From positions 1-64,000 of the forward strand of contig JAAZOD010000026.1 in the NCBI GenBank assembly GCA_012797975.1: a stretch of 64,000 nt of DNA, read 5' to 3'. Position numbers and translations under genes: made by a program. A model generated the notes under the pieces. It did no database searches. It was not told where the DNA came from and saw only the letters and a list, made by a program, of their open reading frames with translations. This stretch comes from Pelolinea sp. GTDB lineage: Bacteria > Chloroflexota > Anaerolineae > Anaerolineales > Anaerolineaceae. Shown one piece after another: positions 54,672 through 64,000 of this stretch. Positions within the stretch are counted from its first letter, which is position 1; each line of letters starts with the position of its first letter.

Positions 54672-57311
54672 CTAGCATTCGCTGTGTCCGCAGGCATAGC
54701 ACTTGCGGCAACCCTCCTCATTGACCAGCGCCGCCTGGCCGCATTCCGGGCACAGGTCGCCGATCTTGAGCGCATACTGGTCTTCCTTTGGCTTCTCCTG
54801 TGATTCCTGTTTGGGTGCTTTGGTATTGCGCAGCAAGTCATCCAGGCGCATGGGTTCTTCCAACGCGATGCGTTCGCTGCGTTGATCCATATATTCCACC
54901 AGAACCTGGGCTACCCCATCGGGCAGGGAACGTACGCGATTGGGGCCGAACCCCAGCGGGCGCCCGCCACCCAGCCCGCTCAACTGGCGCCAGATCTCCT
55001 GCAGGCGCTGGCTGGGTTCTACCGGCGAAGATAAGCGCAGGATGTACGACATCAGGCGCGCGATGGCTTCCGAATCAGCTGCCACATCTGATCCGGCCTT
55101 GGCGGTGTTGATGAACACCTCAAAGGGTTGGTTGTAGCCGTTTTCGTTGATGGTGATGAAGGTTTTGCCCACCGGTGTCTTGATGCCGTAAGTCATGCCA
55201 GGCAGGAAGCGCGGGCGTGGCTTCTTGGCTTCGCTCCATAAGTCGGGCTGATCGTAATTCTCCTCGGTCAGCCAGACCGGTTTCAGCGGGTCGCTGCGAG
55301 GTTCCACCATTTCGCGCACCTCTGCGTTTTGCTTTTGGCTGCGCGTGGCAGCGGTCTCAAGTACCACATGTTCGCGGGAACCGGTGACATACACGGTGAT
55401 GCCCTTACAGCCCATCTTCCAGGCCAGCGAGAAGGCGGCGGCAATATCATCCTCGCGGGCACTGGGTGGGAAATTGATGGTCTTGGAAATGCTGTTATCA
55501 ACAAATGCCTGCAGCACTGCCTGCATGCGCACATGTTCTTCACCAACGATATCTTGGGAGATGACAAAGACATTGCGGATGTGGTCAGGCAGTTGGTCGA
55601 TATCCTGGCAGGAGCCGTTGTCTAGGATCTCCTGAATGATGGCTTCGCGATCTTCGGTTGTAAATTCACATTGATCCAATGCTTCCTGCAGAATGGGGCT
55701 TAGATAGGTCAGCTCCAGGTCTTTGCCATTGTCGTCCACATGGCGTACATATGCCAGGGCGAAGACTGGTTCACAGCCATACCCTTCGCAACCTGCCACC
55801 GTGGAAATGGTACCGGTGGGGGCGATGGTGGTGAGGGCGGCGTTGCGGATGCCATGGGTGCAAATACCCTGGATGACCTGGCTCCAATCCAGTTCCGGGC
55901 GACCCCAATTATGCGTATAGGCAATGACCGATTGCGGTGGCTGCCAGGTCATGGCTTCGGGATTGTAAATGCTGTCTTTGATAGCAGGGAAGGGGGAAAA
56001 TTCTTTGGCTAGCTCAATGCTGGTCAGCATGGCATGGTAGCGGATGAACTCCATGATCTGGGCTGCGAATTCCTGCCCTTCTTCCGATCCATAGCGAATG
56101 CCGCACACATACATCAGGTCTGCCAGCCCCATGAATCCCAATCCGATGCGGCGGGCGCGCAGCGCGTTTTCACGAAGCTGCGGCACAGAAGGCACATATT
56201 TGTTGGCATCAACCACATTATCCAAAAAACGCACTGCCAGTTGAACGCTTGCGCGGATGGCTTCCCAATCCACGCCATGCTCGGCAGTGAAATGTTTGGC
56301 AAGATTGATGGAACCCAAACAGCAGTTCTCATACGGTCCGAGCCATTGTTCTCCGCAGGGATTGGTGGCTTCCAAACTGTATAGGGCAGGCACGGGGTTG
56401 GTATGGTTGGCGGCATCCATGAAGAGTATGCCTGGCTCGCCATTATGATGGGCTTGAAAGACCATCAGGTTGAACAGGTCACGCGCCCGCACGGTTTTAT
56501 AAGTTACCAGCGGGATGCCTGCTTTTTCGGCGTCTTCAAAGGTCCCCTCAAAATTGCGGTAAAGGGGATGGTTGACATCCGGAAAACGCAGATCCCATGT
56601 GCTGTCATCTTCCACTGCCTGCATGAAGGCATCGGTGATGCCGACCGAGATATTGAAATTGGTGATGGCATTTTCATGGGTTTTGCAGGTGATGAAAGAT
56701 TCGATATCCGGATGATCCACGCGCAAGACAGCCATGTTTGCACCACGGCGTGTGCCGCCCTGGGCCACCTCGCCAAAAGCGTGATCGAATACTCGCATGA
56801 ACCCAATGGGCCCCGTTGCTTTGCCGGAGGAAGATTTTACCAATGCACCGGATGGGCGCAATCCTGAGAAAGAAAAGCCGTTTCCCCCTCCGGTTTGCTG
56901 GATGAGAGCTGCATCGCGCAGGGTTTGAAAGATGCCGCTGGGCTTCTTGCCCATGTCATCGCTGATGGGCAAGACGAAACAAGCGGCCAATTGCCCCAAG
57001 GGAGTGCCTGCCCCGGTGAAAGTTGGGGAATTGGGCAGGAATTTCATGCTTGCCATCAGTGTGTAAAATTGCCTGGCGGTTTCCATGACCTCTTCTTCTG
57101 TGCTGTTCTCAGCAGCGGCAATGGTATATGCCACACGCCAAAAGGTTTCTTCGGGTGTTTCGGTCAGTTGACCATCTTCCCCTTTGCGCACATATCTTTT
57201 GGTAAAGACCTGGTAGCTGTTTTCACTGAACTCTACTTTCGGCAGACCAAGCGGCATCTCAATGAGGGGACGATTATTTTTTGGCGGCTGGCTTGCAGAC
57301 TTTGAGGTCAT
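54672..57311 (-). CDS. nrdJ: Class II (adenosylcobalamin) ribonucleotide reductase
   Basis: An 879-residue B12-dependent reductase that makes deoxynucleotides without oxygen. Cys111 (AACF) is the likely redox partner, NPCGE (317-321) carries the radical cysteine C319, and a TSCPD-type region follows. The C-terminus has CPECGQ and [12 protein letters not shown], which shuttle electrons from thioredoxin. It has no N-terminal ATP-cone. A good AGGAG SD precedes ATG 57311. It overlaps nrdR by one base (TAATG) and is likely repressed by it. Confidence 0.95.
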   Translation of the reverse strand: MTSKSASQPPKNNRPLIEMPLGLPKVEFSENSYQVFTKRYVRKGEDGQLTETPEETFWRVAYTIAAAENSTEEEVMETARQFYTLMASMKFLPNSPTFTGAGTPLGQLAACFVLPISDDMGKKPSGIFQTLRDAALIQQTGGGNGFSFSGLRPSGALVKSSSGKATGPIGFMRVFDHAFGEVAQGGTRRGANMAVLRVDHPDIESFITCKTHENAITNFNISVGITDAFMQAVEDDSTWDLRFPDVNHPLYRNFEGTFEDAEKAGIPLVTYKTVRARDLFNLMVFQAHHNGEPGILFMDAANHTNPVPALYSLEATNPCGEQWLGPYENCCLGSINLAKHFTAEHGVDWEAIRASVQLAVRFLDNVVDANKYVPSVPQLRENALRARRIGLGFMGLADLMYVCGIRYGSEEGQEFAAQIMEFIRYHAMLTSIELAKEFSPFPAIKDSIYNPEAMTWQPPQSVIAYTHNWGRPELDWSQVIQGICTHGIRNAALTTIAPTGTISTVAGCEGYGCEPVFALAYVRHVDDNGKDLELTYLSPILQEALDQCEFTTEDREAIIQEILDNGSCQDIDQLPDHIRNVFVISQDIVGEEHVRMQAVLQAFVDNSISKTINFPPSAREDDIAAAFSLAWKMGCKGITVYVTGSREHVVLETAATRSQKQNAEVREMVEPRSDPLKPVWLTEENYDQPDLWSEAKKPRPRFLPGMTYGIKTPVGKTFITINENGYNQPFEVFINTAKAGSDVAADSEAIARLMSYILRLSSPVEPSQRLQEIWRQLSGLGGGRPLGFGPNRVRSLPDGVAQVLVEYMDQRSERIALEEPMRLDDLLRNTKAPKQESQEKPKEDQYALKIGDLCPECGQAALVNEEGCRKCYACGHSEC

Positions 57312-57781
57312 TATTTTTCTCCTTTGCGTTCTTTTCTTTCCAATAAACGGTCGATTTCATCGCGCAGAGCGTTGAGATTCCCTAATGGTAAATACACGCT
57401 CGCAAAACGGATATAGGCAACATCATCCAACTTTCGCAAACCTTCAATCACCATGTCTCCAATGAACTGCGATTGCACTTCCAACTTGGTGGAATGCTGC
57501 AGATTGGCTTCGATCTCGCCCGCCAGCCGTTCGATCTGCTCTGCCGAAACAGGGCGCTTGGTGCAGGCGAGGCGGATACCCTGCAGCAACTTTTCTTTAT
57601 CGAATTCTTCACGGGTATTGTCGCGTTTGATGATCAGCGGGGTGGAAAGAACGGGTCTTTCGTAGGTGCTGAAACGATGATCGCAATCTTCACATACTCT
57701 TCTGCGCCGGATTCCCCCTTTGGCATCGTGGGTTGTATCGATTACTCTGGTATTCTCACTTTCACAGTGCGGACAACGCAT
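57311..57781 (-). CDS. nrdR: Transcriptional repressor NrdR
   Basis: A 156-residue regulator of ribonucleotide reductase. Zinc ribbon CPHC and CEDC (residues 3-6 and about 31-34), basic DNA-binding [15 protein letters not shown], then an ATP-cone ([19 protein letters not shown]...) that binds (d)ATP. The open frame extends to 57925, but ATG 57781 follows AAGGAG with 6-bp spacing. Cotranscribed with nrdJ; NrdR-box-like palindromes lie at its promoter, suggesting autorepression. Confidence 0.95.
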   Translation of the reverse strand: MRCPHCESENTRVIDTTHDAKGGIRRRRVCEDCDHRFSTYERPVLSTPLIIKRDNTREEFDKEKLLQGIRLACTKRPVSAEQIERLAGEIEANLQHSTKLEVQSQFIGDMVIEGLRKLDDVAYIRFASVYLPLGNLNALRDEIDRLLERKERKGEK

Positions 57782-57849
57782 ACAACTTCTCCTTTGGTGA
57801 ATTGAAAGTACCTGTGCTGCCTTGTGCGACGCAAGGCCTGGTGAAAAAT

Positions 57850-57890
57850 CCCCCATATATGGGGGATCAATAGCGGCGATATATATCAGT
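57850..57890 (-). promoter_or_regulatory. Two NrdR-box-like palindromes
   Basis: A perfect 16-bp palindrome, CCCCCATATATGGGGG (57850-57865), and GATATATATC (57878-57887) within a 16-bp site at 57875-57890. Both have the ATATAT-centred core of NrdR boxes. Their centres are 25 bp apart; the 31-33 bp distance usual for NrdR is not met. The upper site sits at the expected transcription start, the other within the leader. Confidence 0.55.
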
Positions 57891-57896
57891 GGGGTC

Positions 57897-57925
57897 ATTC
57901 TAGCATAAAAAAAAAACAGATTCAA
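57897..57925 (-). promoter_or_regulatory. Promoter of nrdR-nrdJ
   Basis: On the minus strand TTGAAT (57925-57920), a 17-bp spacer that is mostly T, and TAGAAT (57902-57897) preceded by TGC, an extended -10. Transcription should start near 57890, on the upper palindrome. Confidence 0.72.
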
Positions 57926-58030
57926 GTAAGGGGAGAAAGTTAATCTTAAAGATTGCTGTTTTTTAACGATGGGAGCGGGACAAGAAGAGAACGAACGGCA
58001 AAAAACAAAGCCCTTTTGCTGGTGAAGAGT

Positions 58031-58061
58031 GGGGTATGAGCCGGGTGAGAGCTCATACCCC
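58031..58061 (-). terminator. Hairpin downstream of ftsZ
   Basis: A perfect 11-bp stem GGGGTATGAGC/GCTCATACCCC with a 9-nt loop, 36 bp after the ftsZ stop. No U-run follows directly on the minus strand, so it could be a stability element or a Rho-assisted stop. The rest of 57926-58096 shows no gene. Confidence 0.5.
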
Positions 58062-58096
58062 GTACAAAGGAGAAAAAGGATTTCCTAAGAGGCTAA

Positions 58097-59245
58097 TTAA
58101 TCGTTTTCGTACTTCCGAATAAAGGCAGGAACCTTTTCAATGTCTTCCGTGTTGTAAACCCGCGGTTGAAAATCGCGGTTGTCACGGCCTGGCTCTTGAA
58201 AATCCTTTATTGGACGAACTCCATAAGCTTTTTCTTCTCCTTTCTTCTCGCCAACGTCCCCGAAATGATGGATGCGGGTGCGCATGGGAGATTGATCAAA
58301 CCCCGTGGCGATAACGGTGATGCGGCATTCATCGCCCATGTTTGGATCGATGACCGCACCAAAAATGAGGTTGACATCAGGATGGGCAGTCTCTTTGATG
58401 ATGGCAGCTGCTTCATTGACCTCAAAGAGGGTTAGGTCCGAGCCACCGGTCACATTGAAGAGAATGCCATGTGCGCCATCGATGGTGATATCCAGCAGAT
58501 TGCTGGAGATGGCCTTCTCGGCCGCTTCGCGGGCGCGATTCTCACCGCTGCCGCGTCCGACTGCCATGAGGGCAGCCCCGCCTTCCGACATGATGGTGCG
58601 AACATCGGCAAAGTCGAGGTTAATGCGGCCTGGAACGGTGATCAACTCCGAGATCCCTTGAATGCCCTGGCGTAAAACATCATCGGCGGTGGAAAAAGCT
58701 TCTTCCAGCGAAGCGCGTTTGTCGACGATCTGCAACAGGCGATCGTTCGGGATCACGATCAACGTATCGGCCTGTTCCTTCAGTTTGGTAATGCCCATTT
58801 CAGCAGCTTGCATGCGTTGAGCGCCTTCAAAGGTAAAGGGTTTGGTGACCACACCAATGGTCAGCGCGCCAACTTCTTTGGCGATCTGGGCGACGATGGG
58901 GGCGGCACCTGTACCTGTGCCACCGCCCATACCGGCGGTCACGAAAACCATGTCGCTGCCTTTGAGAACCTGATAAAGTTCTTCTGAGGATTCTTCTGCA
59001 GCTTTGCGACCCATTTCGGGAATGCCCCCCGCTCCTCTTCCGCGTGTGACTTTTTCGCCAATGCGCACGCGGGTTTCAGCTTGCGAAAAGAGCAGCGCTT
59101 GTCCGTCAGTGTTGATCGAAATAAACTCGACCCCGCGAATTCCTTCGGAGATCATGCGGTTGACAGCGTTGCAACCGCCGCCTCCTACTCCTACTACTTT
59201 GATGCGTGCAAATGATTCACCTTGTTGATACGAATTTGTCTCCAT
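58097..59245 (-). CDS. ftsZ: Cell division GTPase FtsZ
   Basis: A tubulin-like GTPase that forms the Z-ring. The 382-residue protein has [17 protein letters not shown], the tubulin signature [10 protein letters not shown] (near 105), NLDFADV and the C-terminal partner-binding peptide [11 protein letters not shown]. The frame runs open to 59380 but ATG 59245 follows GGAGGAG. The long frame start is not supported. Last gene of the murC-murB-ddl-ftsQ-ftsA-ftsZ run, followed by a hairpin. Confidence 0.97.
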   Translation of the reverse strand: METNSYQQGESFARIKVVGVGGGGCNAVNRMISEGIRGVEFISINTDGQALLFSQAETRVRIGEKVTRGRGAGGIPEMGRKAAEESSEELYQVLKGSDMVFVTAGMGGGTGTGAAPIVAQIAKEVGALTIGVVTKPFTFEGAQRMQAAEMGITKLKEQADTLIVIPNDRLLQIVDKRASLEEAFSTADDVLRQGIQGISELITVPGRINLDFADVRTIMSEGGAALMAVGRGSGENRAREAAEKAISSNLLDITIDGAHGILFNVTGGSDLTLFEVNEAAAIIKETAHPDVNLIFGAVIDPNMGDECRITVIATGFDQSPMRTRIHHFGDVGEKKGEEKAYGVRPIKDFQEPGRDNRDFQPRVYNTEDIEKVPAFIRKYEND

Positions 59246-59285
59246 TTTTTCTCCTCCGATCTGCATCATTCTCCTAAACCTATCG

Positions 59286-60518
59286 TTACTGCGGCAGGAA
59301 GCGTTTAATGAGTTCTTTCGCGCGTTCCAACGCTCCAATAGGCGGCAAACCGCGCGTGCGGGTAGATCGTTTGACCGCACGGGTCAGAATGCCTGCCCAC
59401 TTCAGCAATCCCACACTGGTGGAATATGCTGGTGAGTACAACTGATCCACAAGACCGTTCAGGTCGTTGGGTTGGGCGATCCGGACTGGCAAACCCAGAA
59501 CATCACTTGACAGGTCACGGACCCCTGGTAATAAACTGGAACCTCCGGTTAATACGACTCCGGCTGGTAAAAGACCGTCATAACCAGAGCGCTTCAGTTC
59601 CTGTAAAACAAATTGGAAGATCTCTTCGGCGCGAGCTTCAATGATATATGCCAGATCGGCGTACCGAATTTCAGTGGCTTCCTCTTCGCCAAAGGGGCGA
59701 ATGCTGAATATTTCATGCGCACTCGTGTCTGATTCCTTCGCGCGCCCGTAAGCGACCTTTACTTTTTCTGCATCGGGTAGCGAAAGCCGCAGCCCATAAG
59801 CAATATCCGAAGTGATCAGATCACCACCTATGGGAATGACAGTGGTGTACCAGACGTTGTTGTTAATGTACACTGCCAGGTCGGTCGTCCCACCGCCAAT
59901 GTCGCAGACCATCACTCCCAGCTGGCGTTCGGCTTCGGTCAGCACCACTTCTGCGGATGCCAGAGGATTCAGCACAAACGCTTTTACTTTCACACCGGTG
60001 GCTTCCACACATTTGCGGATATTCTCCACCGAAGCGGCGGAGGCGGTGATGATGTGCGTTTCCACTTCCAAACGGTAACCATGCATCCCGATCGGTTCAT
60101 TGATGCCATCCTGCCCATCGATCGTAAAACCGCGTTGGATGACGTGCAGCACCTCGCGATCATGCGGGATGGCAACTACCTGCGCAGCTTCCAAAGCACG
60201 GTTGATATCCACTTGGCTGACAACCCCATTGGTGATGCCAACCGCTCCGCGGCTGTTGATGGAAGAAACATGTGACCCGGCAATGCTTACCAGAGCCGAG
60301 GTGATTTCATAACCCGAAGAGCGCTGCGCCTTTTCGACGGATTTGGCTATGGCATTGGTGGTCTTGGTCAGATCAACGATCATGCCTTTTCGCATACCAT
60401 CAGACGGCTCAATCCCCACGCCTAAAATGCAAAAAGAATCATCTTCTTCCACTCGGGCGATGAGGGTGCAAACTTTGGTCGTGCCGATATCAATGCCTAC
60501 GATTATCTCTTCTTCCAT
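59286..60518 (-). CDS. ftsA: Cell division protein FtsA
   Basis: A 410-residue actin-like ATPase that anchors FtsZ to the membrane. Phosphate-1 GIDIGTTKV (8-16), the 1C domain, phosphate-2 [14 protein letters not shown] and the adenosine motif [13 protein letters not shown] are present. The C-terminal [16 protein letters not shown] is a short amphipathic helix for membrane binding. 5 bp downstream of ftsQ. Confidence 0.97.
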   Translation of the reverse strand: MEEEIIVGIDIGTTKVCTLIARVEEDDSFCILGVGIEPSDGMRKGMIVDLTKTTNAIAKSVEKAQRSSGYEITSALVSIAGSHVSSINSRGAVGITNGVVSQVDINRALEAAQVVAIPHDREVLHVIQRGFTIDGQDGINEPIGMHGYRLEVETHIITASAASVENIRKCVEATGVKVKAFVLNPLASAEVVLTEAERQLGVMVCDIGGGTTDLAVYINNNVWYTTVIPIGGDLITSDIAYGLRLSLPDAEKVKVAYGRAKESDTSAHEIFSIRPFGEEEATEIRYADLAYIIEARAEEIFQFVLQELKRSGYDGLLPAGVVLTGGSSLLPGVRDLSSDVLGLPVRIAQPNDLNGLVDQLYSPAYSTSVGLLKWAGILTRAVKRSTRTRGLPPIGALERAKELIKRFLPQ

Positions 60519-60523
60519 TTTTC

Positions 60524-61546
60524 CTAATCCAATCGATAGTACGGTGCATTTATTTGCTCCACGCTGATCAGAGTGGGTTGAACGGCGGCTTTGACAAGTG
60601 TTTTTACGATCTCCTCGATCATGTTCATCTTGGCGGTGATATCCCGCATATCGGTTCCTACATAAACTTTAAACCCACGTGCATCATTCCAGCCCAATCC
60701 TCTGCTGGCATCATAAAGAATGAGGCCCTGTTCTGGCAGTAGCTGATTTAGCTCTTTGATGGCTTGATAGGTGATGGGTTCAATTTTTTGATACACGTTG
60801 AATAATGCTAAAGAATCGTTATCTCCTTTCGCGACCACGGTCTTGCGCAGTCGTTTCTCACCCTGCAAAATGATGCTTTCTTCAGGGATGTAAAAAGGCG
60901 GTTTCTCCGTAGAATCAATGGTGAGCGCAATCTCAGCGTTTCCTCGCACCGGCAGCAGATAGCCATCAGGATCGATCCACAAGCTTTTGCCTTGGTAACT
61001 CCAATTGAGGAAAGGTTCGCGTTCCTGCACTTTCACATGCACCTTGGCAGGTAGGGAAAGCGATACCTGCACATCATATAGTTCCGGAAAGTGCTCGCTG
61101 ATCTTCTGCTCGATGGAGAGAGGGGAGATCTGAAAGATGCGCTGTTGGTCAATATCCAGCACTGAGGTGATCTCTTCTTTGGTTACACGGTTGATTCCTT
61201 CAATATCAATATCGGTGACACGATATTCTACAGAACGCCAGGCGCTGATGAGAACCAGCAGGCATGCCAGTGCAACGGCTCCGCTCAGAAAACGCCAACT
61301 CAGGTGGATCTTGGGAGAGGCATATTTCTTATTGTTGTCAATGGCAATGTGCGTGAGTGGATTTTTCTCATCGCGTAGCGGTCGAAAGTCACGCTGGGTC
61401 TCTTCATAGGCTTCAGCTGCAGTGCGCGAGGCCATACGCTCCGCACGGGAATCAACCGTGTGCAGCCATTCGCTCTGCTCTCGTTGGCGTTTCTGCCTGA
61501 GAAGGTCTGACCTTTTCAAAGATTCAGCATGCTCTTTCTTTTTCAT
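60524..61546 (-). CDS. ftsQ: Cell division protein FtsQ/DivIB
   Basis: A 340-residue bitopic protein of the divisome. It has a long charged cytoplasmic N-terminus (1-82), one membrane segment (about 85-103), a POTRA domain (VTDIDIEGINRVTKEEITSVL) and the FtsQ beta domain (VQEREPFLNWSYQGKSLWIDPDGYLLP). The N-terminal tail is longer than in E. coli FtsQ, as in DivIB of monoderms. 3 bp after ddl. Confidence 0.94.
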   Translation of the reverse strand: MKKKEHAESLKRSDLLRQKRQREQSEWLHTVDSRAERMASRTAAEAYEETQRDFRPLRDEKNPLTHIAIDNNKKYASPKIHLSWRFLSGAVALACLLVLISAWRSVEYRVTDIDIEGINRVTKEEITSVLDIDQQRIFQISPLSIEQKISEHFPELYDVQVSLSLPAKVHVKVQEREPFLNWSYQGKSLWIDPDGYLLPVRGNAEIALTIDSTEKPPFYIPEESIILQGEKRLRKTVVAKGDNDSLALFNVYQKIEPITYQAIKELNQLLPEQGLILYDASRGLGWNDARGFKVYVGTDMRDITAKMNMIEEIVKTLVKAAVQPTLISVEQINAPYYRLD

Positions 61547-61549
61547 AAT

Positions 61550-62650
61550 TTATTCCGAATATTTCCTTTCGCTGCGGTTCCGTTCTGCTTTTCGTTCAAA
61601 AGCCAGGTTCACCAGTTCATCGACCAAAGCCGCATAGCTCAATCCACTGGCTTCCCATAGCTTGGGGTACATACTGATTTTGGTGAAGCCCGGAATGGTG
61701 TTCACTTCGTTGACGAACAATTGATTGGTTGCGCCATTCACCAAAAAATCAACCCGCGCCATACCCGCACAGTCGATGGCTTTATAGGTACGGATGGCAA
61801 TATCCTGTATTTCCGCAATGGTTTCTTTTGGTAGGGGGGCGGGAATGATCAGTTCGGACCTGTCATCGATGTATTTTGCTTTATAACTGTAGAATTCATC
61901 GGATGGTTTGATCTCGCCAGGTAGAGATGCGCGCGGGAATTCATTCCCCAGCACGCTGACCTCGATTTCGCGGGCATTTTCCACACCCCTTTCGATCAAA
62001 ATACGGCGGTCAAACCGGCAGGCCTGCATGATACCTTCCAGCAGATCGGAATGATTTTTGCATTTGCTGATGCCCACCGACGAACCAAGGTTGGCAGGTT
62101 TTATGAAGAATGGATAAGTTCCCAGTGCTTCAGTATCGTGCATAAGCGCATCAATGTTTTTCTCAGCGTCTTTGCGGCTGGCGATGATCCAATCGACCAC
62201 CGGGATATTGTTGGAACGCATCACATCCTTGAAGAGCCCTTTATCCATCCCAACGGAAGAACCCAGCACACCCGCGCCGACATAGGCAATATCTGCCATT
62301 TCGAAGAATCCTTGCAGCGTGCCATCTTCTCCGAATGTTCCGTGCAGCACCGGAAATATCACATCCAGTTCGACCAAAGGTTCCAGATTATCCTTTTCAC
62401 GTTTATACAGAACGGTTTTCCCTGGTTCGGGGATGAGCAAAACCCGGTAAAGCCCTTCAAAGGAGCCTTCTTGGAATTTTTGCCAGGTCTGTTTGCCGCT
62501 CCACCACTCCCCTGAATGGGTGATCCCAATTTCCGTGATCTCGTATTTTTGAGGATCCAGAACGGAGAGAACGGATCTTGAGGACATGAGCGATACCTCA
62601 TGTTCCCCAGAGCGACCCCCGAATAGAACACCGATGCGGATCTTTGTCAT
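61550..62650 (-). CDS. ddl: D-alanine--D-alanine ligase
   Basis: Makes the D-Ala-D-Ala dipeptide for peptidoglycan. The 366-residue ATP-grasp enzyme has GGRSGEHEVSL (about 12-22), FIKPANLGSSVGISK, FYSYKAKYIDD with the KY dyad typical of D-Ala-D-Ala (not D-Lac) ligases, and the metal-binding VNEVNTIPG near the C-terminus. Its start overlaps murB by 4 bp. Confidence 0.95.
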   Translation of the reverse strand: MTKIRIGVLFGGRSGEHEVSLMSSRSVLSVLDPQKYEITEIGITHSGEWWSGKQTWQKFQEGSFEGLYRVLLIPEPGKTVLYKREKDNLEPLVELDVIFPVLHGTFGEDGTLQGFFEMADIAYVGAGVLGSSVGMDKGLFKDVMRSNNIPVVDWIIASRKDAEKNIDALMHDTEALGTYPFFIKPANLGSSVGISKCKNHSDLLEGIMQACRFDRRILIERGVENAREIEVSVLGNEFPRASLPGEIKPSDEFYSYKAKYIDDRSELIIPAPLPKETIAEIQDIAIRTYKAIDCAGMARVDFLVNGATNQLFVNEVNTIPGFTKISMYPKLWEASGLSYAALVDELVNLAFERKAERNRSERKYSE

Positions 62651-63618
62651 GCTTTCTCCTGTGATGCTTCGAATTTCCCAAAAGTCTCATAAATTGCCGC
62701 ATCCCACTCGCCAATGAGTTGCATTTCGGGGTGCAGGTAATAGCCAAATTTCTGATGGACGGCGTTTTCAATGGTTTCGATCAAAGCCCAAATATCCTGA
62801 GCGCTTCCGCCGTTATTATTCATGATGAAGTTGGCATGTTGATCGCTGATCTCTGCTCCGCCGATCTGTTTTCCCTTCAGACCGGCAGCTTCGATCAATT
62901 GACCTGCCTTTTCATCCGGCGGGTTGCGGAAAATGGACCCCATACTGGGACCTGACGGTTGCGTTCTCTGCCGGCGCTCTTTATAATCTTCGACCTTTGC
63001 CACCATTTGATCGTAATCGCCCGGCTGCGCGGAGAAACTGGCAGTCAGTATCACACAGTCAGTGCATTCCCGTTTCAAGACACTGGAGCGATATGCAAAA
63101 GCCATGGCATCCTTTCCGTAAACCATTTTGCCATTTTTTCGGTGCAAGATTTCTGCCTGAATGAAGGAATCGGCAGTTTCCTTGCCAAAACAACCAGCGT
63201 TGCCATAGACCGCTCCACCAACCGTTCCGGGTAGCGTGGCAGCCCATTCCAATCCTGCCAGATGGCGGTTGATGGCCTGCCTGGCCACTTTCGATATCAG
63301 CGCTCCGGATTCTGCATTCACCCGGAATTTGTCCTGGTAGCTGTGGATGGCCATGTTGTGGGCATGATTGATGATGACCACACCGCGAATACCCTTGTCG
63401 CTGACGAGGATATTGGATCCGCTGCCCAGCACCAACAGAGGCAGATCCAATTTCCAAACCGAAGTGGTGAATGTTTCCAATTCTTTTGCATCCTGTGCGA
63501 TCAGCAGGGCATCTGCATACCCACCGGTCTGAATGGTGGTGTAGTGTTTCATCTGGACGTTCTCTTGCAACCGTTCACCAAATTTTTCCTGAAGCTGTTT
63601 CAAATCCGAATCACGCAT
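62647..63618 (-). CDS. murB: UDP-N-acetylenolpyruvoylglucosamine reductase (MurB, type II)
   Basis: A FAD enzyme that produces UDP-MurNAc. The 323-residue protein has LGSGSNILVSDKGIRG (FAD), LPGTVGGAVYGNAGCFG, AYRSSVLK and GSIFRNP with the catalytic Ser; short length and C-terminus LHPEMQLIGEW put it in the type II group common in monoderms. 4-bp overlap with ddl and 8-bp overlap with murC. Confidence 0.95.
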   Translation of the reverse strand: MRDSDLKQLQEKFGERLQENVQMKHYTTIQTGGYADALLIAQDAKELETFTTSVWKLDLPLLVLGSGSNILVSDKGIRGVVIINHAHNMAIHSYQDKFRVNAESGALISKVARQAINRHLAGLEWAATLPGTVGGAVYGNAGCFGKETADSFIQAEILHRKNGKMVYGKDAMAFAYRSSVLKRECTDCVILTASFSAQPGDYDQMVAKVEDYKERRQRTQPSGPSMGSIFRNPPDEKAGQLIEAAGLKGKQIGGAEISDQHANFIMNNNGGSAQDIWALIETIENAVHQKFGYYLHPEMQLIGEWDAAIYETFGKFEASQEKA

Positions 63619-64000
63619 GCTTCCCCCTTTCTTTCAGTTGGGCGGATAACTGCTGATTGATCTGATATGCATCTCCTGCGGAAAGCACAAGAACGACATC
63701 CCCGCTTTTTAATTCTTTCTGCAGAAATTGCACGACCTCTGCGATGGAAGCGATGAAATGAACGTTGTCGTGATGGATCTGCGATGCGATTAATTGCGAA
63801 GAGTAATTTTGCTGTTTTTCACGAGAAGCATAGATTTCTGTCACGATCACCATATCGCTGGCGTGAAAAGCATCCAAATATTCCTGGAACAATTGTTGGG
63901 TGCGACTGTACGTGTGGGGTTGCCACACTGCGATGATGCGCTGCTGCGGGTAGCGGCTGCGGGCGGCCTGGATGGTGGAGCGGATCTCGGTGGGGTGGTG
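63611..64000 (-). CDS. murC: UDP-N-acetylmuramate--L-alanine ligase, C-terminal fragment
   Basis: The frame runs from the window edge to a stop at 63611, giving 129 codons of the Mur ligase C-terminal domain. Visible are HHPTEIRSTI at the edge, AVWQPHTYSRT (family FQPHRYSRT, here with Trp for Phe) and VLVLSAGDAYQI. Adds L-Ala to UDP-MurNAc. The 5' part lies outside the window. It overlaps murB by 8 bp. Confidence 0.9.
   Translation of the reverse strand, partial: HHPTEIRSTIQAARSRYPQQRIIAVWQPHTYSRTQQLFQEYLDAFHASDMVIVTEIYASREKQQNYSSQLIASQIHHDNVHFIASIAEVVQFLQKELKSGDVVLVLSAGDAYQINQQLSAQLKERGKHA

Noticed and set aside
57782-57896. Cobalamin riboswitch upstream of the B12-dependent RNR
   Set aside because: The leader is too short (about 110 nt) and no B12-box-like sequence was seen; NrdR-type control fits better.
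57782-57925. Longer start for nrdR at 57925
   Set aside because: The extension would cover the promoter and palindromes; ATG 57781 has a perfect SD and the family N-terminus MRCPHC.

Overview
The window is a gene-dense bacterial chromosome segment with no tRNA, rRNA, CRISPR array, insertion sequence or prophage visible. Gene content points to a monoderm-like, probably anaerobic, fermentative bacterium; I infer Chloroflexota, most likely Anaerolineae. The basis is the str/S10/spc/alpha order without map and infA, zinc-type S14, S4 and L36, a type-3 (archaeal-like) ProS, a class II (B12) ribonucleotide reductase with NrdR, a tryptophanase, a DHH-CBS-CCA-polymerase fusion, and a bidomain oxidoreductase plus heparinase-like polysaccharide module. 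The phylum call is inference, not something the sequence proves.

Layout. 1-16226 (+): end of tuf, then the S10-spc-alpha superoperon from rpsJ to rplQ, followed by truA, rplM and rpsI. A ~160-nt structured leader with its own promoter candidate splits rpsJ from rplC, and a second internal promoter precedes rpmJ. 16326-21434: a MazG-family gene (+), tryptophanase (-), then an unknown two-membrane-segment protein, an AtpZ/AtpI-like protein and murE (+). 21459-32041 (-): pnp, rpsO, a HEAT-like protein, proS, a LOG-family protein, an EF-G-like GTPase and the DHH-CBS-CCA fusion. 32120-33731 (+): a ThiF/MoeB-like E1 enzyme and a PIG-L deacetylase.

33738-42549 (-) is a phosphate-centred block. Two tandem thymidylate-kinase-like proteins, a CHAD protein, a metallophosphoesterase and an HD-domain protein form one tight five-gene cluster. 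It lies beside phoU and pstB-pstA-pstC-pstS, with a Pho-box-like repeat array upstream of pstS. One of the two kinases has Arg in place of the Walker A Lys. 42648-50017 (-): phoR and phoB form the tail of an operon that begins with a bidomain oxidoreductase, a heparinase-like protein and a GT4 glycosyltransferase, which suggests a link between phosphate sensing and cell-surface polysaccharide.

50126-53933: an overlapping ECF sigma, anti-sigma and bactofilin-like lipoprotein module (-), a squalene-cyclase-like toroid protein (+) and a GNAT acetyltransferase (-). 53991-57781 (-): nrdR, class II RNR and a deoxynucleoside kinase, with two NrdR-box-like palindromes at the promoter. 58097-64000 (-): the division and cell-wall cluster murC (cut by the window edge), murB, ddl, ftsQ, ftsA, ftsZ.

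Four possible novelties stand out. They are the paired TMK-like proteins in a putative polyphosphate cluster, PstC with an extra N-terminal membrane domain, phoBR embedded in a polysaccharide operon, and the sigma/anti-sigma/bactofilin-lipoprotein module. Start codons were moved from the longest possible ORF wherever a ribosome binding site or family alignment argued for it; this is stated per gene.
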